Shown here one piece after another: positions 33,923 through 42,229 of a stretch of DNA of 64,000 nt; the first letter of the stretch is position 1, and every line of letters starts with the position of its first letter. The translations under genes were made by a program, and so were the position numbers. This DNA is from Clostridia bacterium. Its GTDB lineage: Bacteria; Bacillota; Clostridia; Oscillospirales; CAG-272. A model generated the notes under the pieces. The model was not told the origin of the DNA, did no database searches, and saw only the letters and a list, made by a program, of their open reading frames with translations. The stretch lies in assembly GCA_017473085.1 (NCBI GenBank), contig JAFUNF010000006.1, positions 186,001 through 250,000 of the forward strand, in the 5' to 3' direction.

Positions 33923-33949
33923 TAAGTAATACAAAAAATAAATAGAAAA

Positions 33950-33976
33950 ATAAAAAAAGAACCTATAAAGGTTCCT
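33950..33976 (-). terminator. Terminator of the BlaI-type repressor gene
   Basis: On the minus strand GGAACC, loop TTTATA, GGTTC followed by TTTTTTT. Confidence 0.75.
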
Positions 33977-33997
33977 ATTAGCTTAATAATTCGCATC

Positions 33998-34028
33998 TCG
34001 GTGAATGAATTTGCTATTCATTCACCGA
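33998..34028. repeat. Perfect 13-bp inverted repeat downstream of the BlaI-type gene
   Basis: TCGGTGAATGAAT (33998-34010), loop TTGCT, ATTCATTCACCGA (34016-34028). No T tract on either side, so it is not by itself an intrinsic terminator; it lies between the BlaI stop and the terminator at 33950-33976. Confidence 0.7.
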
Positions 34029-34057
34029 ATAATTGACGAATTCAATGTCTAAAGCAA

Positions 34058-34435
34058 TTAATACTGCTCCTGCAGCCATTTTAGCATTTCATCAAGTTCT
34101 TTTGATGAAAGTGAATTTTTACCATACATTAAATCCAACATCTGCACAAAGGATCCACCGTGATATCGATCCAAAAAGTCAAGTGTCACACTTCTAACAT
34201 ACTCATCTTTGCGAGTATCTGTATAATAGTATCTTTCTTTCCCCTTTTTTTCAGAGTGAATAAATCCTCTTTCCTCTAATCTTGATAAAAATGAAATGAG
34301 AGTAGGAGCCTTCCATCCCTTTTGCTTTCCGACATTTTCCATAAGATAAGCTGTATTTACCGGAGACTGTTTACTTTTCCAAAGTGCGACCATCACATCG
34401 AACTCTGCTTCCGGTAACTTCCTTAAGTTATCCAT
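34058..34435 (-). CDS. BlaI/MecI/CopY-family transcriptional repressor
   Basis: 125 residues with the family's N-terminal winged helix: LPEAEFDVMVALWKSKQSPVNTAYLM, GWKAPTLISFLSRLEERGFIHSEKKGKERYYYT, followed by a helical dimerisation tail. Related repressors respond to beta-lactams (with a BlaR1 sensor), copper or cell-wall stress. No BlaR1/M56 gene is adjacent, so this is a solitary regulator. Its own promoter contains TTATACA-CT-TGTCTAA between the -35 and -10 boxes, which suggests autorepression. Confidence 0.92.
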   Translation of the reverse strand: MDNLRKLPEAEFDVMVALWKSKQSPVNTAYLMENVGKQKGWKAPTLISFLSRLEERGFIHSEKKGKERYYYTDTRKDEYVRSVTLDFLDRYHGGSFVQMLDLMYGKNSLSSKELDEMLKWLQEQY

Positions 34436-34469
34436 GTCTTTTTCCCTTTCATTTTAGTGACGCTTCTAT

Positions 34470-34498
34470 ATTATACACTTGTCTAATATGTTTGTCAA
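34470..34498 (-). promoter_or_regulatory. Consensus promoter of the BlaI-type gene with embedded operator
   Basis: Minus strand TTGACA (34498-34493), 17-bp spacer, TATAAT (34475-34470), both boxes perfect. TTATACA-CT-TGTCTAA (34471-34486, plus strand) fills the spacer and overlaps the -10 box. A further inverted repeat TTTGTCAA (34491-34498)/TTGACAAA (34505-34512) covers the -35 box. Confidence 0.75.
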
Positions 34499-34520
34499 CA
34501 GAATTTGACAAATTTTTTTA

Positions 34521-34550
34521 TCAAAAAAAAGCACCATTAAAAAATGGTGC
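34521..34550 (-). terminator. Terminator of acpP
   Basis: On the minus strand GCACCATT, loop TTTT, AATGGTGC, then eight T. Confidence 0.85.
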
Positions 34551-34565
34551 GATAAGTGTATGAAT

Positions 34566-34784
34566 TTAAGAAAACTTTTTTAAAACAATTTCCTCTATAT
34601 CCTTAGGAGTTCTTATATCAACAATCTCCTCATCCTCAAAATGAACGCTAAAGCACTGCTCTACTTCCATTATTATGCTTATTATATCTAATGAATCTGC
34701 ATCTATCTCAAGCATATTGGTATCTTTATCGATATCGCTAATTCTTAGTCTATTTGCTATTATTGATATAATTTTTTCAAGCAT
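34566..34784 (-). CDS. Acyl carrier protein (solitary)
   Basis: 72 residues from ATG 34784, which has GGAGG eight bases upstream; the ATG at 34799 is part of that site. The phosphopantetheine attachment serine is in EIDADSLDII (family DSLD). It carries fatty acyl chains or other acyl groups. It is not in a fab cluster: plsX and rnc, its usual neighbours, are together at 57-59 kb. It may therefore be a second ACP for a special pathway or simply a relocated acpP. Terminator follows. Confidence 0.88.
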   Translation of the reverse strand: MLEKIISIIANRLRISDIDKDTNMLEIDADSLDIISIIMEVEQCFSVHFEDEEIVDIRTPKDIEEIVLKKFS

Positions 34785-34814
34785 TTCACTATCCTCCATA
34801 AAAGCTTTTATATA

Positions 34815-34842
34815 ATTATATCACTAAATTTGTATATTTCAA
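34815..34842 (-). promoter_or_regulatory. Promoter of the acyl carrier protein gene
   Basis: Minus strand TTGAAA (34842-34837), 16-bp spacer, TATAAT (34820-34815), with TGA before the -10 (extended type). Confidence 0.6.
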
Positions 34843-34860
34843 GATATTTTTCTAAAATTA

Positions 34861-34889
34861 TTGACATACCAAATCCTATTATGTATAAT
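34861..34889 (+). promoter_or_regulatory. Perfect consensus promoter of the winged-helix regulator gene
   Basis: TTGACA (34861-34866), 17-bp spacer, TATAAT (34884-34889). It diverges from the acyl carrier protein promoter; the two -35 boxes are 18 bases apart. Confidence 0.8.
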
Positions 34890-34908
34890 TTCAAGTGGTG
34901 GTGATAAT

Positions 34909-35628
34909 ATGAAACGCGATAGCATAAAAAACTATCATTTGCTCAACGCATATAGAGCGATTAAAAATGGGAACTCAACAATTTTAAGTCTTTCAAAGAT
35001 TTTGAAATTAAATCATAGCTCAGTGTCGAGAATAATTAAAACACTTATACATATTGGAATTGTAGAAAAAGAACATTTAACCACAGGATATGGACATCCC
35101 ATATATAACTATAAAATTTCTGATAAGCAACATTGCTTGTATATTGAAAAACGTCCTAATATTTATGCTATAATATCTATATCTGCTAATGGTACACCAG
35201 GCGAGCAAATAAAATTCCCTAAAAAATTCGCTTATTTAGGTCCATCGAATTCTCTGTCCTATGCAATCGAAACAATAAGAAAAAGGGAGCATCACAAATA
35301 CTGCAGATCAATATTTTTAACTGGTGACAGTTTGGAAGAAATCACTCCAGATAATGATATTGAAGTTACCTCGATTGAAGAATTGATTTTGAAAGCTTAT
35401 TCTAATGAGGACAAAATATATTATATAAAATTTTACGATAATTGTTATATTTCTGCTTATTCACACATTCATAAAACTGACAAAAGCTTTGATTACTCTA
35501 AAAAGGTGCTTCCATTTGATCAGTACATAGAAGTCACAGATGAAAATAAATATGTTAGTATTCTTGGTGCCCTCAAACTAATAACTGATAAATTAATCGA
35601 AAAATATTTACTTGAATCCGACTTTTGA
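34909..35628 (+). CDS. Winged-helix transcriptional regulator with ROK-repressor-like HTH
   Basis: 239 residues. The N-terminus KRDSIKNYHLLNAYRAIKNGNSTILSLSK and the recognition helix region LNHSSVSRIIKTLIHIGIVEKE, followed by a wing with GYGHPIYNY, look like the DNA-binding domain of ROK or MarR-type regulators. The remaining 160 residues lack the ROK kinase motifs and are not recognised. ATG 34909 has GGTGGTGAT upstream; an in-frame ATG-less extension to 34861 would start in the promoter. Divergent from the acyl carrier protein gene, so it may control that gene or itself. Confidence 0.75.
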   Translation: MKRDSIKNYHLLNAYRAIKNGNSTILSLSKILKLNHSSVSRIIKTLIHIGIVEKEHLTTGYGHPIYNYKISDKQHCLYIEKRPNIYAIISISANGTPGEQIKFPKKFAYLGPSNSLSYAIETIRKREHHKYCRSIFLTGDSLEEITPDNDIEVTSIEELILKAYSNEDKIYYIKFYDNCYISAYSHIHKTDKSFDYSKKVLPFDQYIEVTDENKYVSILGALKLITDKLIEKYLLESDF

Positions 35629-35631
35629 AAC

Positions 35632-35669
35632 AAAAAGCAAACACACGGCTGTGTGTTTGCTTTTTTAAT
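35632..35669. terminator. Bidirectional terminator between the regulator and polC
   Basis: AAAAAGCAAACACAC (35632-35646), loop GGCT, GTGTGTTTGCTTTTT (35651-35665): a perfect 15-pair stem flanked by A and T runs. Confidence 0.9.
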
Positions 35670-38600
35670 TATCGAAAAAGTCGTCATCAAACATAGATAT
35701 TTGATTAGTTCTTGCCATATTATCAAATACATGATTTGCCTCAAGAATGTCCATAACCGCCTTAGTAAGAGCCGTTTTTTGCTGAAAATCCTCAACCGAA
35801 AACACTTGATTACTTAGCCTTGCTTCTTGAATTTTTTGTGCTGCATTTTCTCCTATTCCATCTATTGAGGAAAATGGCAATCTAATTTTTCCGTTTTCAG
35901 GTAAAAACTTAAATGCATCTGACTTTGTAAAGTCAACTGGCAAAAATTCAATTCCACGTGCTAAACATTCATATGATAGCTGTAAAGCCACTACCATTTC
36001 TTTTTCTTTTTGAGTTGCCTCGTTTCCTTTTTCTTCTATGGAAGCTAAACGTTCTAATATTCCTCTTTTTCCGTTTTCAACCATTGAAGCCTCAAATCCA
36101 CCAGGAGCAACACTTAAATACGCAGCATAGAATTCCAACGGCATATGTACCTTATACCAACCTAAACGAATAGCAGATATAACATACGCAGCAGCATGGG
36201 CCTTTGGGAACATATACTTGATTTTTTTACATGAATCGATATACCAATCGGGAATATCGTTTTCACGCATTGTCTTTTCAAACTCCTCGGTAAGTCCCTT
36301 ACCCTTTCTTACGGCTTCCATTATTTTGAAAGATGTGCTCTTTTCAAGCCCATTATATATCAAGTATAACATAATACTATCACGAGTACCTACAACCTCC
36401 GAAATTGTGCAAGTGCCATCTTTAATAAGGTCTTGCGCATTTCCAAGCCAAACGTCTGTACCATGTGACAATCCAGATATTTGAAGCAAATCAGAAAAGT
36501 TCTTTGGTTTTGCATCTACAAGCATTTGCTGAACAAATTTTGTACCAAATTCTGGCAAGCCATAAGTACCTACTTTGCATTTTAAATCCTTGAGTAAATC
36601 CTCAGATCCTAAAGGCTTCGTAGATAAGAACAACTCATATACCTCAGGGTCATTCATAGGAACATCTAAAACAGACGTATTTGTATATTGCTCTATCATT
36701 TTATACTTTGTTGGCATATCATGTCCAAGCTCGTCAAGCTTCAGTAACGTATCATGAAGATACTCAAAGGTAAAATGTGTGGTAATTATACCGGATTTTT
36801 TATCATTAGCAGGATACTGTACTGGACAAAAATCGTATATTTGATACTCTTTAGGAACAACGACTATTCCCCCAGGATGTTGTCCCGTTGTTCTTTTTAC
36901 ACCAGTACAGAGATTTGCAAGTCTTTGTATTTCTGCTTGATTTACATTAATTTGGTGTTCATCTCTGTACTTAAGAACAAAACCAAATGCCGTTTTTGTT
37001 GCAGTAGCACCGATGGTACCTGCTCTAAATACGTTTTCTTTACCAAAGGTTTCTTCGGTAAATTTGTGTACTTCACCTTGTACGTCACCCGAGAAATTCA
37101 AATCTATATCTGGAGACTTGTCGCCGTTAAAACCAAGGAATGTTTCAAATGGAATATCGTGTCCGTCCTGAACCATTTTGATATCACAGTGAGGACAATA
37201 TTTATCTGGGAGGTCAAAGCCAGAGCCTACGCTACCGTCTGTAATAAATTCACTATAACGGCATTTAGGACAGCGATAATGTGGTTGAAGCGGATTAACC
37301 TCTGAAATTCCTGCCATAGTAGCAACAAATGAGGAACCGACAGAACCACGAGAGCCGACCAAATATCCCAAGCTCTCGCTATATCCTACAAGCTTTTGCG
37401 CAATTATATACAATACTGCAAAACCATTTTTGATGATTGATGTAAGCTCCTTGTCTAATCGCTCAGACACTACCCTTGGAACCTCCCCATTAAACTCATA
37501 CATAGACTTAGCTCTGTCCCAACACATTTGTTGAAGATCCTCTTCTGCGTGATCAAGCTTTGGTGTAAATGTTCCTTTTGGGAATGGACGAATCGAATCA
37601 TAATCAATCATATCAGCTATTTTATTGGTATTAGTGACTACAACCTCAAATGCCTTTTCTTTGCCAAGGTATTCAAACTCATCTAACATTTCATCAGTTG
37701 TGCGGAAATATATTCCTGTATCTCTATCTGCATCAGACATTTTTTTATAAGAAAGCAAAATTTTTCTTGCTATTTCATCTTCCTTATTTAAAAAGTGTGC
37801 ATCGCATGTTGCCACTACTGGCTTACCAAGCTTGTCACCTAACTCAACAATTCTTCTGTTATAATTTTTTAGATCCTCAACTGTAGCTTTACCTTCATTT
37901 ACTAAAAACATATTGTTACAGATTGGTTGAATTTCTAAATAATCATAAAACTCTGCAATTTCCTCAAGCTCTGTATCACTTGCGCCGTCGATCATAGCTC
38001 TAAATAATTCACCAGCTTCGCATGCAGAACCCACTATCAGCCCTTCTCTTAGCTCGATTAAGCGTGATTTGAGTACTCGAGGCTTTCTATAAAAATTATC
38101 CAAAAATCCCTCAGATACAAGCTTATATAAATTTTTAAGTCCAGTCTTATTCTTAACTAACAAAATTTGGTGAAACACCTCAAGCTTTGTGGTATCTCCA
38201 TCCGCAGAAGTATTCTTTCCGATTTGATTTATGCTCTCTACACCTTCATAGCGTAGCTTATCAAACATTTTTTCAAGAATTAATCCCAAAATCTCAGCAT
38301 CGTCACAAGCCCTATGATGATTAAATTCGCCAAGGTTGTAGTGGTTGGCAAGTATATCAAGCTTATGCCTTTTTAAATCCGGATTTACATGTCTTGAAAG
38401 TGCCAAGGTATCTAAATAAGTAAATGTAAAAGGTATATTATGCTTTGCACACGAGTTACGAATAAAGCTGATATCGAACTTTGCATTATGCGCAACAAGA
38501 ACTCTATCACCAACAAACTTGAAAAATTCAGGTAATACCTCTGAAATATCTCTTGCATCTTTAACCATGTCGTCAGTAATTCCAGTTAATTCAACAACAT

Positions 38601-40083
38601 TTTGAGGTATTGGTCGGTGTGGATTGACAAATGTATCGTATCTGTCTAAAATTTCACCATTTTTGACGATTACAGCACCTATTTCTGTAATTCTGTCTTC
38701 TTCGAGCGAAAAACCAGTGGTTTCTATATCAAACACGCAATATTCTTCATCCAAAGTAGTATCTTTATTTCCAAATACTATTTTAATGGCTGAGTTAGAC
38801 GAATCGACCCTTGTATCGTTTACAAAATACGCTTCCATTCCATATATGATATTCATACCCTGCTTTTCGGAGGCAAGCATTACGGGTGGAAATGCTTGAA
38901 CATTTCCGTGGTCAGTTATTGCAATTGCTTTGTGTCCCCACTCCTTTGCAACCTTAACAATTTGTGCGGGGTCAATTATTGCATCCATGTCAGACATAGC
39001 TGTATGTAAGTGTAATTCAACACGCTTATGCTCTGCATTATCAATCCTTTTTTCAACGGAAATCCTGCAGATATCACGATGAGCAAGATAAATTTCTCCA
39101 TCCTTTTCATTTACCTTTACATCTGCTCTTATAGCATAAGACTTTCCTTCTTCAAAGAACTTTCTTGCTTCCTTTGCCATGTCATCATTTGTGCTAATTT
39201 TTATATAAATAGATGAATCCTTGTCAGTTAAACCAATATTAATTGATGTAACTAAGCCTCTTTTAGTTTTAAATTGTCGTTCCTCCACAGAAAAAACTGT
39301 TCCAAGTACTACAATATTATACATTCCAAGAGTTATATTTCTAATGGGAGTTACATTATCAATATCAAATTCGCCACCTGCAACATATTCCTTATTGCTA
39401 ATATCAAACTTGGTATTACCACATAATATGATGTTATCATTTCTTTCCAAGTTTACAGGTTTTTTATTAAAAGAATTTGCTTTGTCAAAGCCTAAATGTG
39501 CCGTGTGTGCCTCAATTTTTTTGTCCTTTTGATTTACAGCGGTTTGCTCATCCAATGCTTTTTTTAATTGTAAAAGCTTCTCATTTTCAAAGCTTAGACT
39601 TTTTGTAAAATAATCCTCTCTTTGAGTTATCGTAACGGGAATAGATAAGCCAAACTCTCTAAAAATTATCTTAGAAAATGTATCAGCTGTTTCTCCTATA
39701 TCCAATAACTCAATTCCTCCCATATTGAATGGGATTTTTAATTCAATTTTATCCATAGAAAAGCTCAACGTATAATCATTAAAAAAGCCTTTACTTATAC
39801 GAGCCTCTCTATAAACTTCACATAATATTTCCCCAAAGTAATCCTTTGTGAAAAGAGTTGAATCATACTTAGGATAAATCCTCATATAATTCAAATCATA
39901 AGCTTTTATGATTTCTTGCTCAATTCGATATAAAATTTCTTTCGGTATTGTTCCAACAGAAGAAATAGTTACTTCTATAAAACGTTTTTCTTTATCAACC
40001 TTTGTCGATAGAACCTCAGAATTCATATATCCAGTTAACTCTTCACTTGGAGTATATTTTGGAAATCTTTCAAATAAATTCAT
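35665..40083 (-). CDS. polC: DNA polymerase III alpha subunit, PolC type
   Basis: Main replicative polymerase of low-GC Gram-positives, 1472 residues. In order: N-terminal domain, OB fold, PHP domain (ELHLHTAMSDMDAIIDPAQ, AITDHGNVQAF), an inserted proofreading exonuclease (EYCVFDIETTGFSLEEDRITEIGA, VAHNAKFDISFIR, HRACDDAEILG), rest of the PHP, then the polymerase core with GSRGSVGSSFVATMAGI, zinc site CPKC/CPHC, SPDIDLNFSGD and the tandem HhH region. Last gene of the pyrH-polC series, one base after ispG. A terminator shared with the convergent regulator follows. Confidence 0.98.
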   Translation of the reverse strand: MNLFERFPKYTPSEELTGYMNSEVLSTKVDKEKRFIEVTISSVGTIPKEILYRIEQEIIKAYDLNYMRIYPKYDSTLFTKDYFGEILCEVYREARISKGFFNDYTLSFSMDKIELKIPFNMGGIELLDIGETADTFSKIIFREFGLSIPVTITQREDYFTKSLSFENEKLLQLKKALDEQTAVNQKDKKIEAHTAHLGFDKANSFNKKPVNLERNDNIILCGNTKFDISNKEYVAGGEFDIDNVTPIRNITLGMYNIVVLGTVFSVEERQFKTKRGLVTSINIGLTDKDSSIYIKISTNDDMAKEARKFFEEGKSYAIRADVKVNEKDGEIYLAHRDICRISVEKRIDNAEHKRVELHLHTAMSDMDAIIDPAQIVKVAKEWGHKAIAITDHGNVQAFPPVMLASEKQGMNIIYGMEAYFVNDTRVDSSNSAIKIVFGNKDTTLDEEYCVFDIETTGFSLEEDRITEIGAVIVKNGEILDRYDTFVNPHRPIPQNVVELTGITDDMVKDARDISEVLPEFFKFVGDRVLVAHNAKFDISFIRNSCAKHNIPFTFTYLDTLALSRHVNPDLKRHKLDILANHYNLGEFNHHRACDDAEILGLILEKMFDKLRYEGVESINQIGKNTSADGDTTKLEVFHQILLVKNKTGLKNLYKLVSEGFLDNFYRKPRVLKSRLIELREGLIVGSACEAGELFRAMIDGASDTELEEIAEFYDYLEIQPICNNMFLVNEGKATVEDLKNYNRRIVELGDKLGKPVVATCDAHFLNKEDEIARKILLSYKKMSDADRDTGIYFRTTDEMLDEFEYLGKEKAFEVVVTNTNKIADMIDYDSIRPFPKGTFTPKLDHAEEDLQQMCWDRAKSMYEFNGEVPRVVSERLDKELTSIIKNGFAVLYIIAQKLVGYSESLGYLVGSRGSVGSSFVATMAGISEVNPLQPHYRCPKCRYSEFITDGSVGSGFDLPDKYCPHCDIKMVQDGHDIPFETFLGFNGDKSPDIDLNFSGDVQGEVHKFTEETFGKENVFRAGTIGATATKTAFGFVLKYRDEHQINVNQAEIQRLANLCTGVKRTTGQHPGGIVVVPKEYQIYDFCPVQYPANDKKSGIITTHFTFEYLHDTLLKLDELGHDMPTKYKMIEQYTNTSVLDVPMNDPEVYELFLSTKPLGSEDLLKDLKCKVGTYGLPEFGTKFVQQMLVDAKPKNFSDLLQISGLSHGTDVWLGNAQDLIKDGTCTISEVVGTRDSIMLYLIYNGLEKSTSFKIMEAVRKGKGLTEEFEKTMRENDIPDWYIDSCKKIKYMFPKAHAAAYVISAIRLGWYKVHMPLEFYAAYLSVAPGGFEASMVENGKRGILERLASIEEKGNEATQKEKEMVVALQLSYECLARGIEFLPVDFTKSDAFKFLPENGKIRLPFSSIDGIGENAAQKIQEARLSNQVFSVEDFQQKTALTKAVMDILEANHVFDNMARTNQISMFDDDFFDN

Positions 40084-40084
40084 T

Positions 40085-41158
40085 TTATTTCTCTTTTATT
40101 ATACTTTCTATTTCTTTTACAAGAATCTCAATAATATCTTCTTCACTGATTTTTGAAATAATTTTTCCATGCTTAAATAGAACAGCCTCGCCTTTTCCAC
40201 CAGCTATTCCAATGTCACATTCTCTTGCTTCTCCTGGGCCATTTACAACACACCCCATTAAAGCAACCTTTATTTTTTTGCCTTTTGTATCAATATTCTC
40301 TATATTAGCTTTAAATCGCTCAGATAAGCTAATTAAATCAATTTTGGTTCTGCCACAAGTTGGGCAAGAAACAACCTCTATTGATCCTTTTTTATAGAGA
40401 TCTAAAGACTTTAAAAGCTCCTTACCTGCTTTGATTTCATCAATTGGATTAGCAGTTAAAGAGACTCTTAATGTGTCGCCAATTCCATCGCATAATAAAG
40501 ATCCAATGCCAATGCTACTTTTTATAAGTCCACTGTATGAATCTCCCGCCTCAGTTACACCAATATGTATTGGATAATCACATTTTGACGCAATAATTCG
40601 ATTAGCATCGATCATATTCTTTACATTAGATGATTTTACAGATATTACGGATTGATAAAATCCAAACTTTTCTAAAAGGTTTATGTGATAAAATGAACTT
40701 TCAGCTAACGCCTCAGGAGTTGGTGCTGAATACTTTTCAAGAATATGCTTCTCTAATGAACCACCATTCACACCTATTCTAATTGGAATATTATTTGCCT
40801 TACAAGCATCTGTAACCTCTTTAATTTTCCAACTCTCTCCTATATTCCCGGGGTTTATTCGAATTTTATCTATACCCATTTTAATACATTCAAGTGCTAT
40901 TTTATAATCGAAATGAATATCAGCAACTATCGGAATAATAACATTATTATCTATCAAAAATTTAATTGTTTTAGCACTTTCAACAGTTGGTACAGTTATT
41001 CTAACAATATCACAGCCTGCTTGCTGTAAAGCAAGCACTTGTTTTAGCGTACCTTCAGTGTCAAGGGTGTCAGTGTTAGTCATAGATTGAATCAAAATAT
41101 CCGAATCTGCGCCTATTGTTGCGTTTCCTATTGTTATCAATCTTGTTTTACGTCTCAT
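40085..41158 (-). CDS. ispG: 4-hydroxy-3-methylbut-2-en-1-yl diphosphate synthase
   Basis: Penultimate step of the MEP pathway, a [4Fe-4S] enzyme. 357 residues with the TIM-barrel N-terminus VLIQSMTNT-type sequence (ILIQSMTNTDTLDTEGTL), RINPGNIG, RIGVNGGSLE, and the cluster ligands in VVSCPTCGRTKID and GCVVNGPGEA. Seven bases after rseP. Confidence 0.97.
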   Translation of the reverse strand: MRRKTRLITIGNATIGADSDILIQSMTNTDTLDTEGTLKQVLALQQAGCDIVRITVPTVESAKTIKFLIDNNVIIPIVADIHFDYKIALECIKMGIDKIRINPGNIGESWKIKEVTDACKANNIPIRIGVNGGSLEKHILEKYSAPTPEALAESSFYHINLLEKFGFYQSVISVKSSNVKNMIDANRIIASKCDYPIHIGVTEAGDSYSGLIKSSIGIGSLLCDGIGDTLRVSLTANPIDEIKAGKELLKSLDLYKKGSIEVVSCPTCGRTKIDLISLSERFKANIENIDTKGKKIKVALMGCVVNGPGEARECDIGIAGGKGEAVLFKHGKIISKISEEDIIEILVKEIESIIKEK

Positions 41159-41165
41159 ATATACC

Positions 41166-42188
41166 TCAAAAAAGATTAACTATATCCTTAAAAGTAACAA
41201 CTATAACCAATAAAAGCAAAAGCACCATTGTTATAGCTTTAGATATGCTTTCAAATTTTCTTGGAACCGGCTTTTTAAATATCATTTCGTAAATTAAAAA
41301 TACTAACGTTCCACCATCTAAGGCAGGAATTGGAAGCAAATTAAATACACCTAAATTCATTGATATAATGACTATCATATAAAAGAATGAATATGGGCTA
41401 ATTTGAGCTGCTTGTGATATTGCGCCAGTTACTCCTATTGGGCCTGAAACATGCTCAAAGCCATACCTTCCAATTATTAAATCAATTAATGAATCCCAAA
41501 CCATTTTAATTGCAGATTTGGTAGAATAAAAAGCATTTTTACAAACAGATGAAAAGCTTTTTCTCTCGCCCAAAACCTTAAAATCCATTTTACCAAAGGA
41601 TATACCTTCAGATATCGAGGTATCGAATGTAACTTCCTTTGTGTATTCCTCTCCTTTACGAACAAAGGTGATATCAACAGGTGCATAACCGTTACGCATT
41701 ATTTCATAGCTTAATTCATCATAGGTATGTACCCTTACATTTCCTACCTTAATTATTTCATCTCCAACCTCAAGACCACATGCTTCGCTAACTGAATTTT
41801 CACTAAATTCAGCAATAATAGTTGTACCATAGTATGGAGATGAAAGAGTTAAAATTGTCATTATTAAGGAGCCAACCAAAAGATTAACAAAAGCCCCCGC
41901 TATTACAATAACAAAGCGTTGCCATGCAGGTTTTTTATAAAATGCATTTGGATTATCGCTTTCTTCCCCTTCTCCCTCCATTGCAACATATCCACCAATT
42001 GGAAAAAGCCTTAAGGAATATTGAACATTGTCCCTTCCTTTTTTAGAAAATAGCTTTGGTCCCATTCCTATTGAAAATTCATTAATTTCGACCTTAAATA
42101 GCTTTGCAAACAAAAAGTGACCTAATTCATGAACTAAAATCATAAATCCAAACACTAATAATGCTAAAATTACATATAAAATTTCCAT
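41166..42188 (-). CDS. rseP: RIP metalloprotease RseP (site-2 protease)
   Basis: Intramembrane zinc protease that cuts anti-sigma factors and signal-peptide remnants. 340 residues, N-terminal transmembrane segment with HELGHFLFAKLF (HExxH), one PDZ domain (VSEACGLEVGDEIIKVGNVRV), and a C-terminal membrane segment with NLLPIPALDGG (third zinc ligand). Lies between dxr and ispG as in many Firmicutes. Confidence 0.97.
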   Translation of the reverse strand: MEILYVILALLVFGFMILVHELGHFLFAKLFKVEINEFSIGMGPKLFSKKGRDNVQYSLRLFPIGGYVAMEGEGEESDNPNAFYKKPAWQRFVIVIAGAFVNLLVGSLIMTILTLSSPYYGTTIIAEFSENSVSEACGLEVGDEIIKVGNVRVHTYDELSYEIMRNGYAPVDITFVRKGEEYTKEVTFDTSISEGISFGKMDFKVLGERKSFSSVCKNAFYSTKSAIKMVWDSLIDLIIGRYGFEHVSGPIGVTGAISQAAQISPYSFFYMIVIISMNLGVFNLLPIPALDGGTLVFLIYEMIFKKPVPRKFESISKAITMVLLLLLVIVVTFKDIVNLF

Positions 42189-42229
42189 TTTTACCTCAAT
42201 ATAATTTGTTAAGGTCTAAATCCAAGTAG

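Noticed and set aside
36754..37305. 183-codon open frame on the plus strand
   Set aside because: Antisense shadow of polC: low-complexity, hydrophobic/aromatic composition, no ribosome site, while the opposite strand carries unmistakable PolC motifs.
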